Positions 16,632 through 25,305 of a DNA stretch of 64,000 nt are shown here, piece after piece (the stretch's first letter is position 1; every line of letters starts with the position of its first letter). A program made the position numbers and the translations under genes. This stretch comes from Amycolatopsis sacchari. GTDB taxonomy: Bacteria; Actinomycetota; Actinomycetes; Mycobacteriales; Pseudonocardiaceae. The notes beneath the pieces were generated by a model. The model did no database searches. It was not told the origin of the DNA and saw nothing but the letters and a program-made list of their open reading frames with translations. The DNA lies in contig NZ_FORP01000015.1 of NCBI RefSeq assembly GCF_900114035.1, positions 124,001 to 188,000 of the forward strand, given 5' to 3'.

Positions 16632-16761
16632 TGCTACCTCCCCCCAGGTCGGTGCGCCGCCCATCTTCCCGGACCGGCAACCGGAAATCAAAGACAATCC
16701 GCCCACCTATCGGGACATCCTTTATGCTCGCGGGAAATTCGACGAAGGAGCCGGAGGCCGG

Positions 16762-17691
16762 GTGGACCGTCACGTGACCCGCCGTCTCGTGCTGGGCGGC
16801 CTGCTCGCGGGCGCGCTGACCGGCTGCGGCGCCGATTTCCCGCCCGTCGCGCTCACCCTGACCACGGGCAGCGCGGGCGCCGTCTACCACCAGCTCGGCG
16901 TCGCGCTGTCCCGCGCGTGGGCCACGAAACTGGGCATCCCCGCGCCGACCGTGCTCACCAGCGCCGGCTCCGTGGAGAACCTCGACCGCCTGCTCGCGGG
17001 CCACGCCGACATCGGCTTCTCGGCGGCGGACGCCGCCTCCGACCGCGTGCGGCAGCCGGGCGGCGACCGGTTGCGGGCGCTGGCGCGGATGCATGACGAC
17101 TACATCCAGGTCGTCGTCCCCGCCGCCGGCCCGGTCACACGCCTGGCAGACCTCCGCGAGCGACGCGTCTCCGTGGGCCCACCGGATTCCGGCGTGCAGC
17201 TGGTCGCCGACCGGCTGCTCGACGCCGCCGGGCTCGACGTGCAGCGCGCCCGCCTGCCGGTGGGCGACGCGGCGGCGGCGCTGGCGCGCGGCGAGATCGA
17301 CGCGTTCTTCTGGTCCGGCGGCGTGCCGACCGAGCAGGTGGCCGACCTGGCGAAACACACGCCGATCCGGCTGCTCGACCTGTCCGGCGTCTTCCCCGCA
17401 CTGACCGCGCGCCACCCGGAGTACGGCCTGGTCACGCTGCCCGCGTCCAGCTACGGCCTGCCCGCGCCCGTCACCACCGTGCTGCTGCCGAACTTCCTCC
17501 TCGTCACCGACCGGATGCCCGACGAGGTCGCCCACGGCCTCGCGCAGGGCATCTTCGACGCGCAGGCCCATCTGGCCGCGGCGAACCCGTCCGCCCGCTC
17601 ACTGGACCTCCGCTCCGCGATCGAGACCGTGCCCGTTCCCCTCCACCCCGGCGCGCTCGCCTACTACCGTTCCGCGCACTACGCGGGCTGA
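16762..17691 (+). CDS. TAXI-family TRAP transporter solute-binding lipoprotein, orphan
   Basis: This is a 309-residue binding protein of the TAXI family. A twin-Arg-like start TRRLVLGGLLAGALTGC contains a good lipobox (LTGC). It is followed by LTLTTGSAGAVYHQLGVAL, the conserved beginning of mature TAXI proteins, and VSVGPPDSGVQLVADRLL. These proteins normally feed a fused DctQM permease, but none is adjacent. The gene converges on a TctDE-like two-component system, sharing 13 bases at the stop codons. A TATGCT at about 16726 may be the -10 of a short-leader promoter. Confidence 0.88.
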   Translation: MDRHVTRRLVLGGLLAGALTGCGADFPPVALTLTTGSAGAVYHQLGVALSRAWATKLGIPAPTVLTSAGSVENLDRLLAGHADIGFSAADAASDRVRQPGGDRLRALARMHDDYIQVVVPAAGPVTRLADLRERRVSVGPPDSGVQLVADRLLDAAGLDVQRARLPVGDAAAALARGEIDAFFWSGGVPTEQVADLAKHTPIRLLDLSGVFPALTARHPEYGLVTLPASSYGLPAPVTTVLLPNFLLVTDRMPDEVAHGLAQGIFDAQAHLAAANPSARSLDLRSAIETVPVPLHPGALAYYRSAHYAG

Positions 17692-19067
17692 GCGGGGAAC
17701 TCGACGGTCACGCGCAGCCCGCCGCCCGCGGGCAGGTCCAGCCGCACGTGCCCGCCGGACTTCGCGACGACGCGGTGCACGATCGCCAGCCCGAGCCCGG
17801 AACCCGTCACGTTCTGGTGCCGCGGACTGCGCCAGAACCGGTCCGTGGCACGCGCGAGTTCCTCCGGCGCCAGCCCCGGCCCGGTGTCCCGCACCGCCAG
17901 CACGACCCGTTCCCCCTCGCGACGGGCCGTCAATTCCACAGTGGACCCACTCCCCGCGGTGAACTTGACCGCGTTGTCCAGCAAGGCATCCAGCACGGTT
18001 TCGATCGCCCGCGGCACCGCGACCGCCACCAGGCCCGGCTCGATCTCGGCGAGCAACTCGATGTCCCGCGACGCGGCGACGGCGTGCCACGCGTCGACGC
18101 GGTCTTCAAGCGCAGCGGTGATGTCCGTCGGCACCGGAGTCGCGGCACTCGCCTCTGTTTTCGCGAGGGTGAGCAGTTCCTCCAGAACATCGTTCAGACG
18201 CCGGGCTTCCTCCACACTCGCGGCGTAGTCGTCAGCGGCGTCTTCACTGACAGCACCGTCCAAACTGGTCAGTCGCACATACAGCGCGGTGAGCGGGTTC
18301 CGCAGCTGGTGGGAGGCGTCCGCGACGAAAGCACGTTGTGCCGCAAGCACTTCGCTGACCGTCGTCGCCATCTCGTCGAAGGACCGCGCCAACCTCCGCA
18401 ACTCGGGCGGCCCGCTCTCCTCCGCCACGGGTACGTACGGCGCACCGGCGGTGGCCGTCGCCACCATCTGTTCCGCCGAACGTTCCAGCCGGTCGACGGG
18501 CCGCAGGATCCAGCGCACGACCGGCAGGGACAACAACACCGCCAGCGCGAGCGCGGCCAGCCCGCCCGCCGCGACCAGCGCCCACAGGAACAGCACGTGC
18601 CCACGCAGCCCGTCCACGGGCGACACCGTGACCACCGCGCCCCGCACCTCGCCGTCGACCAGCACGGGTTCGGCGAGCACAAGTGGTCCGGTCTGCCACG
18701 GCCAGAAAGTGCCCGAGGGCAACGGTTCCCGGCCGGACAACGCCGCGTTCACCCCCTCCCGCACCGGCGGTTCGGTCAGCGCCACCGGGTCGGCCGTCTG
18801 CGCGCGAGGCCGGCCGTCCTGGTCGACGAGCGCGGCGGTGAAGCCGTAGACCTCGCGGTACCGGTCGAGCGTCGCGGCCAGCTCCCCTTCCGTGCCGTCG
18901 AGCAACGCGCGCTGCCCCAACGACGCCAGCCGCGCGGTGAGCGTGAGGCGGTCGAGGGACAGCTGCTGGTAAGCGCTTCCCGACAGGCTCAGCGCGAGCG
19001 GCACCCCGAGCCCCAGCAGCACGAGCACCACGAGGACTCCGACGACGGGCAGCAACCGGGAACGCAC
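17679..19067 (-). CDS. Sensor histidine kinase, TctE-like
   Basis: This 462-residue membrane kinase has a transmembrane helix at about residues 7-29, an extracytoplasmic sensor of about 130 residues and a second transmembrane helix near residues 160-185. A HAMP segment (LRPVDRLERSAEQM) follows, then the phospho-acceptor ADASHQLRNPLTAL. The ATPase domain has N-box LDALLDNAVKFT, DTGPGLAP and GSGLGLAIVHRV. The sensor resembles those of the tricarboxylate-responsive TctE group. It is transcribed after the response regulator (3-base gap) and converges on the TAXI binding protein. Confidence 0.9.
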   Translation of the reverse strand: MRSRLLPVVGVLVVLVLLGLGVPLALSLSGSAYQQLSLDRLTLTARLASLGQRALLDGTEGELAATLDRYREVYGFTAALVDQDGRPRAQTADPVALTEPPVREGVNAALSGREPLPSGTFWPWQTGPLVLAEPVLVDGEVRGAVVTVSPVDGLRGHVLFLWALVAAGGLAALALAVLLSLPVVRWILRPVDRLERSAEQMVATATAGAPYVPVAEESGPPELRRLARSFDEMATTVSEVLAAQRAFVADASHQLRNPLTALYVRLTSLDGAVSEDAADDYAASVEEARRLNDVLEELLTLAKTEASAATPVPTDITAALEDRVDAWHAVAASRDIELLAEIEPGLVAVAVPRAIETVLDALLDNAVKFTAGSGSTVELTARREGERVVLAVRDTGPGLAPEELARATDRFWRSPRHQNVTGSGLGLAIVHRVVAKSGGHVRLDLPAGGGLRVTVEFPAQPA

Positions 19068-19070
19068 GGC

Positions 19071-19742
19071 TCACCCGGCGGGCCGGCCGAGGCGGTACCC
19101 CACACCACGCACCGTCTCGATGAGCCCGGGGCGGTCCAGTTTGGTCCGCAGCGTCGCGACGTGCACGTCGAGCGTCCGGTTCGCGCCGGGCCACGGCTCA
19201 CCCCAGATCTCGGTGATCAGCGACTGCCGCGTGCACACGTCGCCCGCCGCGGCCGCGATCGTGTAGAGCAGCAGGAACTCCTTGCGGGACAAGGCGATCG
19301 GCTTGCCCTGCGCGCTCACCTCGAAGCGGGCGGGGTCGATGCGGAGGTCCCCGGCGTGCAGCGGACGCGGCCGCGGCGCCGGCGGGGGCGCGGCACGGCG
19401 GCGCAGCACCGCCTGTGCCCGCGCGAGCAGTTCGTCCACGTGGAAGGGTTTGACGAGGTAGTCGTCGGCGCCCGCGCGCAGGCCCGTGATCCGGTCGTCC
19501 ACCTGACCCCGCGCGGAAACCACGATGATCGCCGCGTCACTGCCGCGGCGGATCGCCTCGCACAGCTCGATCCCGTCCATGTCCGGCAGCCCGAGGTCGA
19601 GCAGCACGACGTCCGCCTGCGGGTACTTCGCCTTGGCCTCCAGCCCCGTCGCGGCCCACTCGACGTCGACGCCGCGCCTGTGCAGCGCCGACCGGACGGC
19701 GGTGGCCACCCGCCCGTCGTCCTCCACCAGCAGAAAGCGCAC
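19071..19742 (-). CDS. OmpR/PhoB-family response regulator, TctD-like
   Basis: This 223-residue regulator has a receiver domain with the acidic pocket in LLVEDDGR, the phosphoryl aspartate in VVLLDLGLPDMDG and the lysine in DDYLVKPFHVDELL. A C-terminal winged helix ends NRTLDVHVATLRTKL-x-TVRGVGYRL. It is first in a two-gene operon with the kinase. Its likely targets are the adjacent TAXI gene or the divergent amino-acid permease, but I see no clear repeated binding site. Confidence 0.92.
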   Translation of the reverse strand: MRFLLVEDDGRVATAVRSALHRRGVDVEWAATGLEAKAKYPQADVVLLDLGLPDMDGIELCEAIRRGSDAAIIVVSARGQVDDRITGLRAGADDYLVKPFHVDELLARAQAVLRRRAAPPPAPRPRPLHAGDLRIDPARFEVSAQGKPIALSRKEFLLLYTIAAAAGDVCTRQSLITEIWGEPWPGANRTLDVHVATLRTKLDRPGLIETVRGVGYRLGRPAG

Positions 19743-19866
19743 CGACCGGCCCTCCTCGTCCGCCGGACTCCACTATGGCGTGCCGCTCAAGCGGCGATCA
19801 ACTCGACCTCAAGTCCTGCTCAAGGGCGTTGTAACACGGGTGACGGCGCGCACAGCATGGCTGTCC

Positions 19867-21276
19867 ATGGTCACTCAACTTCCCACCGGCGCCCCGGACC
19901 GGCTCGCCGCCGAGGACGTCGGATACCACCAGGGCCTCAAGAGCCGCCAGGTGCAGATGATCGCGATCGGCGGCGCCATCGGCACCGGCCTGTTCCTCGG
20001 CGCCGGGTCACGCCTGCACAGCTCCGGCCCGGCGCTCGCCGTCGTGTACGCGGTGGCCGGCGTCTTCGCGTTCTTCGTGGTGCGCGCCATGGGAGAGCTG
20101 GTCATGCACCGGCCTTCGTCGGGTTCGTTCGTCTCGTACTCGCGGGAGTTCCTCGGCGAGAAGGCGGCGTTCTTCGCGGGCTGGATGTACTTCCTGAACT
20201 GGGCGACCGCGGGTGTCGCGGACGTCACCGCCGTCGCGAAGTACACCCAGTTCTTCTGGCCCGACCTGCAGCAGTGGATCCCCGCGCTCATCGCGTTGTG
20301 CCTGATCCTCGCGGTGAACCTGGTGTCGGTGAAGCTGTTCGGGGAGCTGGAGTTCTGGTTCGCCGCGATCAAGGTGCTCGCGCTCGTGGTGTTCATGGTG
20401 GTGGGCATCGTGGTGCTGGTGAGCAGGCACCCCGTGGACGGCGTCGTGACGGGGCCGAGCCTGGTGTTCGACCACGGCGGGGTCTTCCCGACCGGGCTGC
20501 TGCCCGCGCTGCTGATCCTGCAGGGCGTCGTGTTCGCCTACTCCGGGGTGGAGATGGTCGGCGTGACCGCGGGCGAGACCGCCGAGCCGCGCAAGATCAT
20601 CCCGAAGGCGGTCAACTCGGTGGCGTGGCGGATCGCCGTGTTCTACGTGGGTTCGGTGGTGCTGCTGGTGATGCTGCTGCCGTGGACCGCCTACAAGAGC
20701 GGCGAAAGCCCGTTCGTGACGTTCTTCGGCAAGCTGGGCGTGCCGGCGGCGGGCGCGATCATGGACCTGATCGTGCTGACGGCGGCACTGTCCAGTGTGA
20801 ACTCAGGCCTGTACTCGACGGGCCGGATCCTGCGCTCGCTGGCGGTCGCCGGGTCCGCGCCGAAGTTCACCGCGCGGATGAGCCGCAGCGGGGTCCCGTA
20901 CGGCGGGGTGCTGCTGACCGCGGTGGTCTACGCGCTCGGCGTGGTGCTGAACCTGGTCGTGCCGGAGTCGGCGTTCGAGGTGGCGCTGGAGTTCTCCGCG
21001 CTGGGCATCATCGGCATGTGGTCGATGATCGTGATCTGCCACCTGGCCCTCACGCGCAAGGCGAAGCGCGGCGAGCTGGAACGGCCTTCCTACCGACTGC
21101 CCGGCGCGCCCTACACGAACTACGTCACGCTCGGCTTCCTGCTGCTGGTGCTGGCGATGAGCTGGTTCAACGGGGCGACGGGCCGGATCCTCATCTACAG
21201 CCTGCCGGTGCTGGCGCTCGTGCTGGTCGGCGGGTGGTTCGGCGTCCGCCGCCGGGTGCGGCAGCTGGCGGGCTGA
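19867..21276 (+). CDS. Amino-acid permease of the APC superfamily (AnsP/GABA/D-Ser type)
   Basis: This is a 469-residue permease with about 12 hydrophobic helices. It begins GLKSRQVQMIAIGGAIGTGLFLGAG, the signature of the amino-acid transporter family, and has FAYSGVEMVGVTAGE in helix 6 and SSVNSGLYSTGRIL later. The family imports amino acids by proton symport. L-asparagine, GABA or D-serine/glycine are possible substrates that I cannot separate. The ATG at 19867 starts the conserved region; the upstream extension of the frame overlaps the divergent response regulator. Confidence 0.9.
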   Translation: MVTQLPTGAPDRLAAEDVGYHQGLKSRQVQMIAIGGAIGTGLFLGAGSRLHSSGPALAVVYAVAGVFAFFVVRAMGELVMHRPSSGSFVSYSREFLGEKAAFFAGWMYFLNWATAGVADVTAVAKYTQFFWPDLQQWIPALIALCLILAVNLVSVKLFGELEFWFAAIKVLALVVFMVVGIVVLVSRHPVDGVVTGPSLVFDHGGVFPTGLLPALLILQGVVFAYSGVEMVGVTAGETAEPRKIIPKAVNSVAWRIAVFYVGSVVLLVMLLPWTAYKSGESPFVTFFGKLGVPAAGAIMDLIVLTAALSSVNSGLYSTGRILRSLAVAGSAPKFTARMSRSGVPYGGVLLTAVVYALGVVLNLVVPESAFEVALEFSALGIIGMWSMIVICHLALTRKAKRGELERPSYRLPGAPYTNYVTLGFLLLVLAMSWFNGATGRILIYSLPVLALVLVGGWFGVRRRVRQLAG

Positions 21277-21280
21277 GGGT

Positions 21281-21838
21281 TCACGCGATGATCCCGGCCA
21301 GCACCAGGTTCGCCAGCCGCGTCACGGCGGGCCTGGCCTGGCGGGCCGGGAGGGTGCGGAACGAGGCGATCGCGAGCAGTCCGGTCCGGACGTCCTCGAC
21401 CGAGACGTGCTCGCGGATCGCCCCGGCCCGGCGGGCGCGCTCGACCAGCCGGTGCAGGCTCCGGCTCTGCACCTGCCGGTACGGCGCGAACGGCGCACCG
21501 GCCGGGTGGCCGCCCAGCAGCGCCTCGGTGAGCCCGCGGTCGCTGAGCTGGTGCTCGGCGAACCGCAGGACCGTCCACCGCAAGGCCCGTCCGGGGTCGG
21601 GATCGGCCATCGCGGCCGCCATCTCCGCCACGCACCGGTCCACCTGCCCGGTGAGCACGGCGGTCACGAGGTCGGCGCGCGAGGGGAAGTGCCGGTGCAC
21701 CGTGGCGGCGGCCAGGCCGGCCCGGCGGGCGATCTCCCGCACCGGCAGGTCCAGGCCTTCCTCGGCGAACGCCTTCCGCGCCACCTCGACGATGTGCTCG
21801 CGGTTGTAGGCCGCGTCCGCCCGCGCTTTCCGAGTCAC
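21281..21838 (-). CDS. TetR-family transcriptional regulator
   Basis: This 185-residue TetR regulator has helix-turn-helix LPVREIARRAGLAAATVHRHF near residue 32. The C-terminal part resembles the short TetR group often found beside MDR oxidoreductases. It is divergent from the quinone-oxidoreductase-like gene at 21900 with a gap of about 60 bases, so that gene is the probable target. It converges on the permease with only a few bases between stops. Confidence 0.88.
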   Translation of the reverse strand: MTRKARADAAYNREHIVEVARKAFAEEGLDLPVREIARRAGLAAATVHRHFPSRADLVTAVLTGQVDRCVAEMAAAMADPDPGRALRWTVLRFAEHQLSDRGLTEALLGGHPAGAPFAPYRQVQSRSLHRLVERARRAGAIREHVSVEDVRTGLLAIASFRTLPARQARPAVTRLANLVLAGIIA

Positions 21839-21899
21839 CGTGCCCCTGCCGCTCTCTCACTTCCCCGCTGTGCGTGCTGCCCGCTCCTACGGTACGGGC

Positions 21900-22799
21900 A
21901 TGTTCGCTGTTCAGTTCGACCGATTCGGCCCGCCCGGGGTGCTCACCTTCGGTCCCTTCCCCGAACCCCACGCCGGTCCCGGCCAGGTGCGGATCCGCGT
22001 CGAGGCCACCGGGGTTTCCCCTGTGGACACGGCTTTGCGTGCCGGGCGCTCCCAGTCGCGGCCACCGTTGCCCCACGTTCCCGGCGTGGACGCCGCGGGC
22101 ACCGTCGATGAAGTCGGCCCGGGTGTGACCGGGGTGTCCGTGGGCGACGAGGTTTTCGGCGCCGTGGATCTCTCCCGTCTCGGGGGCGCGAACGCGGAGT
22201 TCGCGGTGCTGCGGTTCTGGGCTGGGAAGCCGCGGGCGCTGTCCTGGCCGGAGGCGGGCGGCGCGGCCACGAGCGTCGAGACCGCGACGCGGGCGCTCGA
22301 CGTGCTCGACGTGCGGCCGGGGATGGTCGTGCTCGTCGACAGCGCGGCAGGCGGGGTCGGCAGCACGGCGGTGCAACTCGCGCGCGCCCGCGGTGCCCGG
22401 GTGATCGGCGCCGCCCGCCCTGACCACGCCGATTTCGTCACGTCGCTCGGCGCCGAGTTCGTGCCCTACGGTCCGGGTCTGCCCGAACGCGTTGCTATGG
22501 CTGACCGCGCATTGCACATCGGAGGTTCACTGGCGGAACTGGTCGCGCTGACGGGCGACCCCGCCGCCGTCGTCACGGTCACGGACCTGGGCGGCGCGGA
22601 TCGCGGCGTCCACGTCACCCTCGGCGCGCTCGCGGGCCAGCCTTCGGGAGAGCACGGTCTCACGGCGGCGGCCGCGTTGGCGGAGGAAGGCCGGTTCCGG
22701 CTCCCGGTGGCCGAGGCGGTCCCGATGCCGGAGGCCGCGAAGGCGCACTCCCTCGTGGAACAGGGCGGGCTGCGGGGGAAGGTCGTGCTGGTGCGCTAG
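21900..22799 (+). CDS. Zinc-binding-dehydrogenase-family quinone oxidoreductase (MDR)
   Basis: This 299-residue MDR protein opens FAVQFDRFGPPGVLTFGPFPEP and has VSPVDTALRAG, VPGVDAAGTVDEVG and the NADPH motif DSAAGGVGSTAVQLAR near residue 145. It ends GGLRGKVVLVR like quinone oxidoreductases. It has no structural-zinc cysteines. The ATG lies 6 bases after TACGGT, implying a leaderless transcript, and the TetR gene is divergent. The last four bases overlap the convergent methyltransferase. Confidence 0.87.
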   Translation: MFAVQFDRFGPPGVLTFGPFPEPHAGPGQVRIRVEATGVSPVDTALRAGRSQSRPPLPHVPGVDAAGTVDEVGPGVTGVSVGDEVFGAVDLSRLGGANAEFAVLRFWAGKPRALSWPEAGGAATSVETATRALDVLDVRPGMVVLVDSAAGGVGSTAVQLARARGARVIGAARPDHADFVTSLGAEFVPYGPGLPERVAMADRALHIGGSLAELVALTGDPAAVVTVTDLGGADRGVHVTLGALAGQPSGEHGLTAAAALAEEGRFRLPVAEAVPMPEAAKAHSLVEQGGLRGKVVLVR

Positions 22800-23617
22800 T
22801 CGACCGTGGCGACCAGCACGTCCTCGCCCGCGGACGGGCGCAGGCCGTCGGTCCGGTCCGCGAAGTAGCGGTCAGCGAGGGAGCTGCCCGGTACGTGCCG
22901 TACCGTCCGGAACCCCGCTTCTCCGGCCAGCGCAAGGATTTCCTCGGGACGGTAGAAGCTCAGGAACGGTGTGCCCGCCGCTCGTGCCCCGCGCGCGGAC
23001 CTCTCCAGTCCGGTGCGGGCGGCCTCGTCGAGCAGGTCGGGGGGCAGCAGGAACGTCATGACCAATGTGGTGCCCGGCGCGAAGGTGGCGATGCGGCGGA
23101 GGGTGGCCGCGGTGGCGTCTCTGGTGAGGTACATGCTGACGCCGTTGGAGGCGATGACCGCCGGGCGGCCGGGGTCGAAGCCGGCCGCGATCAGCCTGTC
23201 CTCCCACGGGTCGGCCTCGAAGTCGACCGGCACGAGCGTGGGCACGCGGTAGCCGAGTTCGGCTAGCCGCCCGCGTTTCCACTCCTGCGGACCGGGCTGG
23301 TCGACCTCGAAGATCCGCACGAGGTCGGGCCGGCGCTGGGCGAAGGTGTCGAGGCCCGCGCCGAGGACGACGTACTGGTCCACGCCGCGATCGGCCTGCT
23401 CGGCCACGAGGTCCTCGACGAACCGCGCCCGCGCGACGATGGCTGCGCGGAAACCGCTGGTGGTGACGGGATCCATGTCGGGCCGTTCGCGCCAGCCGTC
23501 GCCGGGCGCGAGCAACCGCAGCCCGACGACGTCCTCGAGGACGTGCGGCGGTTCGTCGAGGAGCACGTGCAGCGCCCGCCACAGGGCGACGCGGGCGGCG
23601 GTGTTCTCGGCGGTCAC
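22796..23617 (-). CDS. TIGR00027/LCM-type SAM-dependent methyltransferase
   Basis: This 273-residue protein belongs to the leucine-carboxyl-methyltransferase-like group that is expanded in actinobacteria. Diagnostic segments are ARARFVEDLVAEQADRGVDQYVVLGAGLDTFAQRRP, which holds the SAM glycine motif, then IFEVDQPGPQEWKR and PAVIASNGVSMYLT. The acceptor is unknown. It is the third gene of an operon with a VOC protein (1-base gap) and a ribbon-helix-helix regulator. Confidence 0.85.
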   Translation of the reverse strand: MTAENTAARVALWRALHVLLDEPPHVLEDVVGLRLLAPGDGWRERPDMDPVTTSGFRAAIVARARFVEDLVAEQADRGVDQYVVLGAGLDTFAQRRPDLVRIFEVDQPGPQEWKRGRLAELGYRVPTLVPVDFEADPWEDRLIAAGFDPGRPAVIASNGVSMYLTRDATAATLRRIATFAPGTTLVMTFLLPPDLLDEAARTGLERSARGARAAGTPFLSFYRPEEILALAGEAGFRTVRHVPGSSLADRYFADRTDGLRPSAGEDVLVATVD

Positions 23618-23618
23618 G

Positions 23619-23951
23619 TCAGGCCTGCAGGGTCCAGAGCCGCCCGTCAGGATCGCGGACGACGGCTTCGCGGGTGCCGTAGTGGGTGCCGGCGAAGGGT
23701 TCCACGACCTCGACGCCGGGCCCGGGCTGGAATTCCGCCTCGTCGGCCACCTTCAGCACCAGGCGCGTGCGGGTCTCCTGGGTTTCCGGCACCTCGGCGA
23801 TGAAGACGGCGGGCCCGGTGCCGTTCCGGAGCTGCCCCGAGTTGTGGTCGGTGGCGAACTCGAGCTCGTAACCCAGTGACTGGAAGAACTTCGCGGCCTT
23901 GCCCCAGTTGTGGGTCTCGAGGAACACCGCGTGGATCCCCTCAGTGGACAT
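23619..23951 (-). CDS. VOC (glyoxalase/bleomycin-resistance) family protein
   Basis: This 110-residue single-module VOC protein has two beta-alpha-beta-beta-beta halves: HAVFLETHNWGKAAKFFQSLGYELEF, then VVEPFAGTHYGTREAVVRDPDGRLWTLQA. The metal-ligand positions appear as His near residue 6 and a glutamate in REAVVRDPDGR. It could be an isomerase, dioxygenase or small-molecule binding protein. The ATG at 23951 follows GGGAG by 5 bases and the preceding stop by one base, so it is the middle gene of a tight operon. Confidence 0.82.
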   Translation of the reverse strand: MSTEGIHAVFLETHNWGKAAKFFQSLGYELEFATDHNSGQLRNGTGPAVFIAEVPETQETRTRLVLKVADEAEFQPGPGVEVVEPFAGTHYGTREAVVRDPDGRLWTLQA

Positions 23952-23952
23952 G

Positions 23953-24126
23953 TCAACTCCCGTCGTCGGCCGATCGCTGCCCGGATGCACCGTCGAGGTA
24001 GGCGCGCAACGCGTCCGCCACCAGCGCGGAGAGGGAAAGCCCCTCCTCGATCGCGTGGTGCTTGACCTGCTTGATCAGGCTGAGCGGCAGGTAGACGTTG
24101 AACTGCTTCACTTCCTCGGCGGCCAC
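23953..24126 (-). CDS. Ribbon-helix-helix (CopG-like) small regulator
   Basis: This 57-residue protein is too short for most gene callers. It has the ribbon-helix-helix plan: a beta-strand [17 protein letters not shown], helix [22 protein letters not shown] and a short polar tail. RHH proteins bind DNA as dimers and usually repress their own operon. The GTG start lies 6 bases after TAACCT, and a perfect palindrome lies in the promoter. The VOC gene starts one base after its stop. It could also be an antitoxin, but I see no partner toxin. Confidence 0.75.
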   Translation of the reverse strand: MAAEEVKQFNVYLPLSLIKQVKHHAIEEGLSLSALVADALRAYLDGASGQRSADDGS

Positions 24127-24161
24127 ACTAGGAGGTTAGCATGCTAGCAAGGTAGTGTCGA
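24124..24161 (-). promoter_or_regulatory. Promoter and operator of the RHH-VOC-methyltransferase operon
   Basis: On the minus strand TCGACA (24156-24161) and TAACCT (24133-24138) are separated by exactly 17 bases. The perfect 10-bp palindrome TAGCATGCTA (24137-24146) lies in the spacer and touches the -10. Transcription would start at or next to the GTG. A palindrome in this place is what an autorepressing RHH protein would bind (inference). Confidence 0.6.
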
Positions 24162-24163
24162 GA

Positions 24164-24196
24164 AACCCCGGCTCGCCCTGGTGGGCGGCCGGGGTT
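24164..24196 (-). terminator. Hairpin, probable terminator of the YtxH-like gene
   Basis: AACCCCGGC and GCCGGGGTT form a perfect 9-bp outer stem around an inner CGCCC/GGGCG stem. On the minus strand it is followed by a short T-rich TTCTC. It separates the small gene at 24391 from the RHH promoter. The poor T tail makes it uncertain. Confidence 0.5.
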
Positions 24197-24390
24197 CGGG
24201 ATGTTCGATTAGGTCCTTCCACGGGTTCCGGCGCCGGCGTCGAGTGGGTCTAGCCATCGCCCCGCGCCACGGCTCAGGTTCGGGTTGTCAGCCCCGCATC
24301 ACAAGCGCTCCGGGCCGGTTTTTCGCTGCCCGAGGGGTTTCGGACCGAATCCCGTCAGCCCCGCGTCACGAAGCCGCGGACCAGATCCCA

Positions 24391-24630
24391 TCAGCCCCGC
24401 GCGACGGAGGAGTCGTTCACCCGATGCCCGTCGCGCCCTGCGGCCCGGAAGAACGGCACCTTGTCCCCCACCTTCTCGCCGACCTTCGCCCGCGCGACAC
24501 CCGCCGCGCCCTGCACCATCGGGTGGTCGGCGACCTTACGGTACGTGCGCACGATCTGGTCGTAACGGGCGCGGCCCGCCTTCGCGCCGAGCACGTACCC
24601 GACGGCCGCCCCGAGCAGGAAAACCTTCAC
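24391..24630 (-). CDS. Small YtxH-like membrane-associated protein
   Basis: This 79-residue protein begins with a hydrophobic, glycine-rich segment KVFLLGAAVGYVLGAKAGR (one transmembrane helix). A basic amphipathic part follows (YDQIVRTYRKVADHPMVQG), then a variable polar tail. This plan is widespread in actinobacteria, often annotated YtxH-like, and has no established function. Its 3' end lies within short CAGCCCCGCG repeats (24290-24400). Confidence 0.7.
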   Translation of the reverse strand: MKVFLLGAAVGYVLGAKAGRARYDQIVRTYRKVADHPMVQGAAGVARAKVGEKVGDKVPFFRAAGRDGHRVNDSSVARG

Positions 24631-24778
24631 GTCTCCGCCTCCTCACCGTTGTCCGGGTCGTTCCCGCCATTGTCCCCCAGCCCGCCACCCCATGCCGGGG
24701 GTGCTTGCAGAGCGCGATCGGGGGTGCGCTAAAGTTTGTCCCCGTTGGCCCGGAGCGATCCGGACCGGCGGTGAGCGT

Positions 24779-24851
<73 letters not shown>

Positions 24852-24854
24852 CAA

Positions 24855-24888
24855 AAGCCCAGGTCAAGCACCTGGGCTTCTTTCGTTT
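24855..24888 (+). terminator. Rho-independent terminator after tRNA-Asn
   Basis: AAGCCCAGGT and ACCTGGGCTT form a perfect 10-bp stem with loop CAAGC, followed by CTTTCGTTT. This is one of the few textbook intrinsic terminators in the window. Confidence 0.85.
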
Positions 24889-24932
24889 CCGGAACTCCGC
24901 AGGCCGGAACCGCCAGAAACCCGCCACTTTCG

Positions 24933-25280
24933 TCATCGCGCGGGCTCCTCGTCGAACATCCGCTCCAAGGCCTCAGCCGAGGCGTCGTTGGCTACCCTGC
25001 GCTTGCGGTAGTGCTTGTCAGCCACCTTCTGGGTGTGGCCGAGCTGGTCGGCGATCGCGCTCAGCGGCAGGTCCGCTTCGTCCAGGACCAAGCCAACTGT
25101 CTTACCGAAGACGTGTGACGTAACCCACCGGTAGCCGACCTCCGCGAAAGCTTCCTGGATGCGGTGGATGACATCGCTCGGGTCCAGCCACTCCCCGTTC
25201 CACGCCTGGAACAACGGCTCGAAGCCGCGACGCGCCACGAGTAGGCCGGCATCCCGGAGCGGACCGGCTTCATCCCCCAC
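24933..25280 (-). pseudogene. Tyrosine integrase remnant (C-terminal fragment) at tRNA-Asn
   Basis: About 115 residues match the C-terminal catalytic part of actinobacterial tyrosine integrases: AWNGEWLDPSDVIHRI, then WVTSHVFGKTVGLVLDEADLPLSAIADQLGH, then KHYRKR. In functional relatives the segment reads SHVFRKT. Here the catalytic arginine of HxxR is replaced by glycine. The LGH histidine and the region of the active-site tyrosine (DKHY) survive. The first roughly 270 residues are absent, replaced by the barstar-like gene's promoter. It starts about 80 bases from tRNA-Asn, pointing toward it, as expected for an element that integrated there and decayed. Confidence 0.8.
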
Positions 25281-25305
25281 AACACCCGACAGCTACTTTC
25301 CTGCC

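Noticed and set aside
17748..21809. A very long plus-strand open frame of 1353 codons
   Set aside because: It runs antisense to the kinase and regulator genes and out of frame through the permease. Its product is low-complexity Arg/His/Gln-rich, a by-product of GC-rich codon use.
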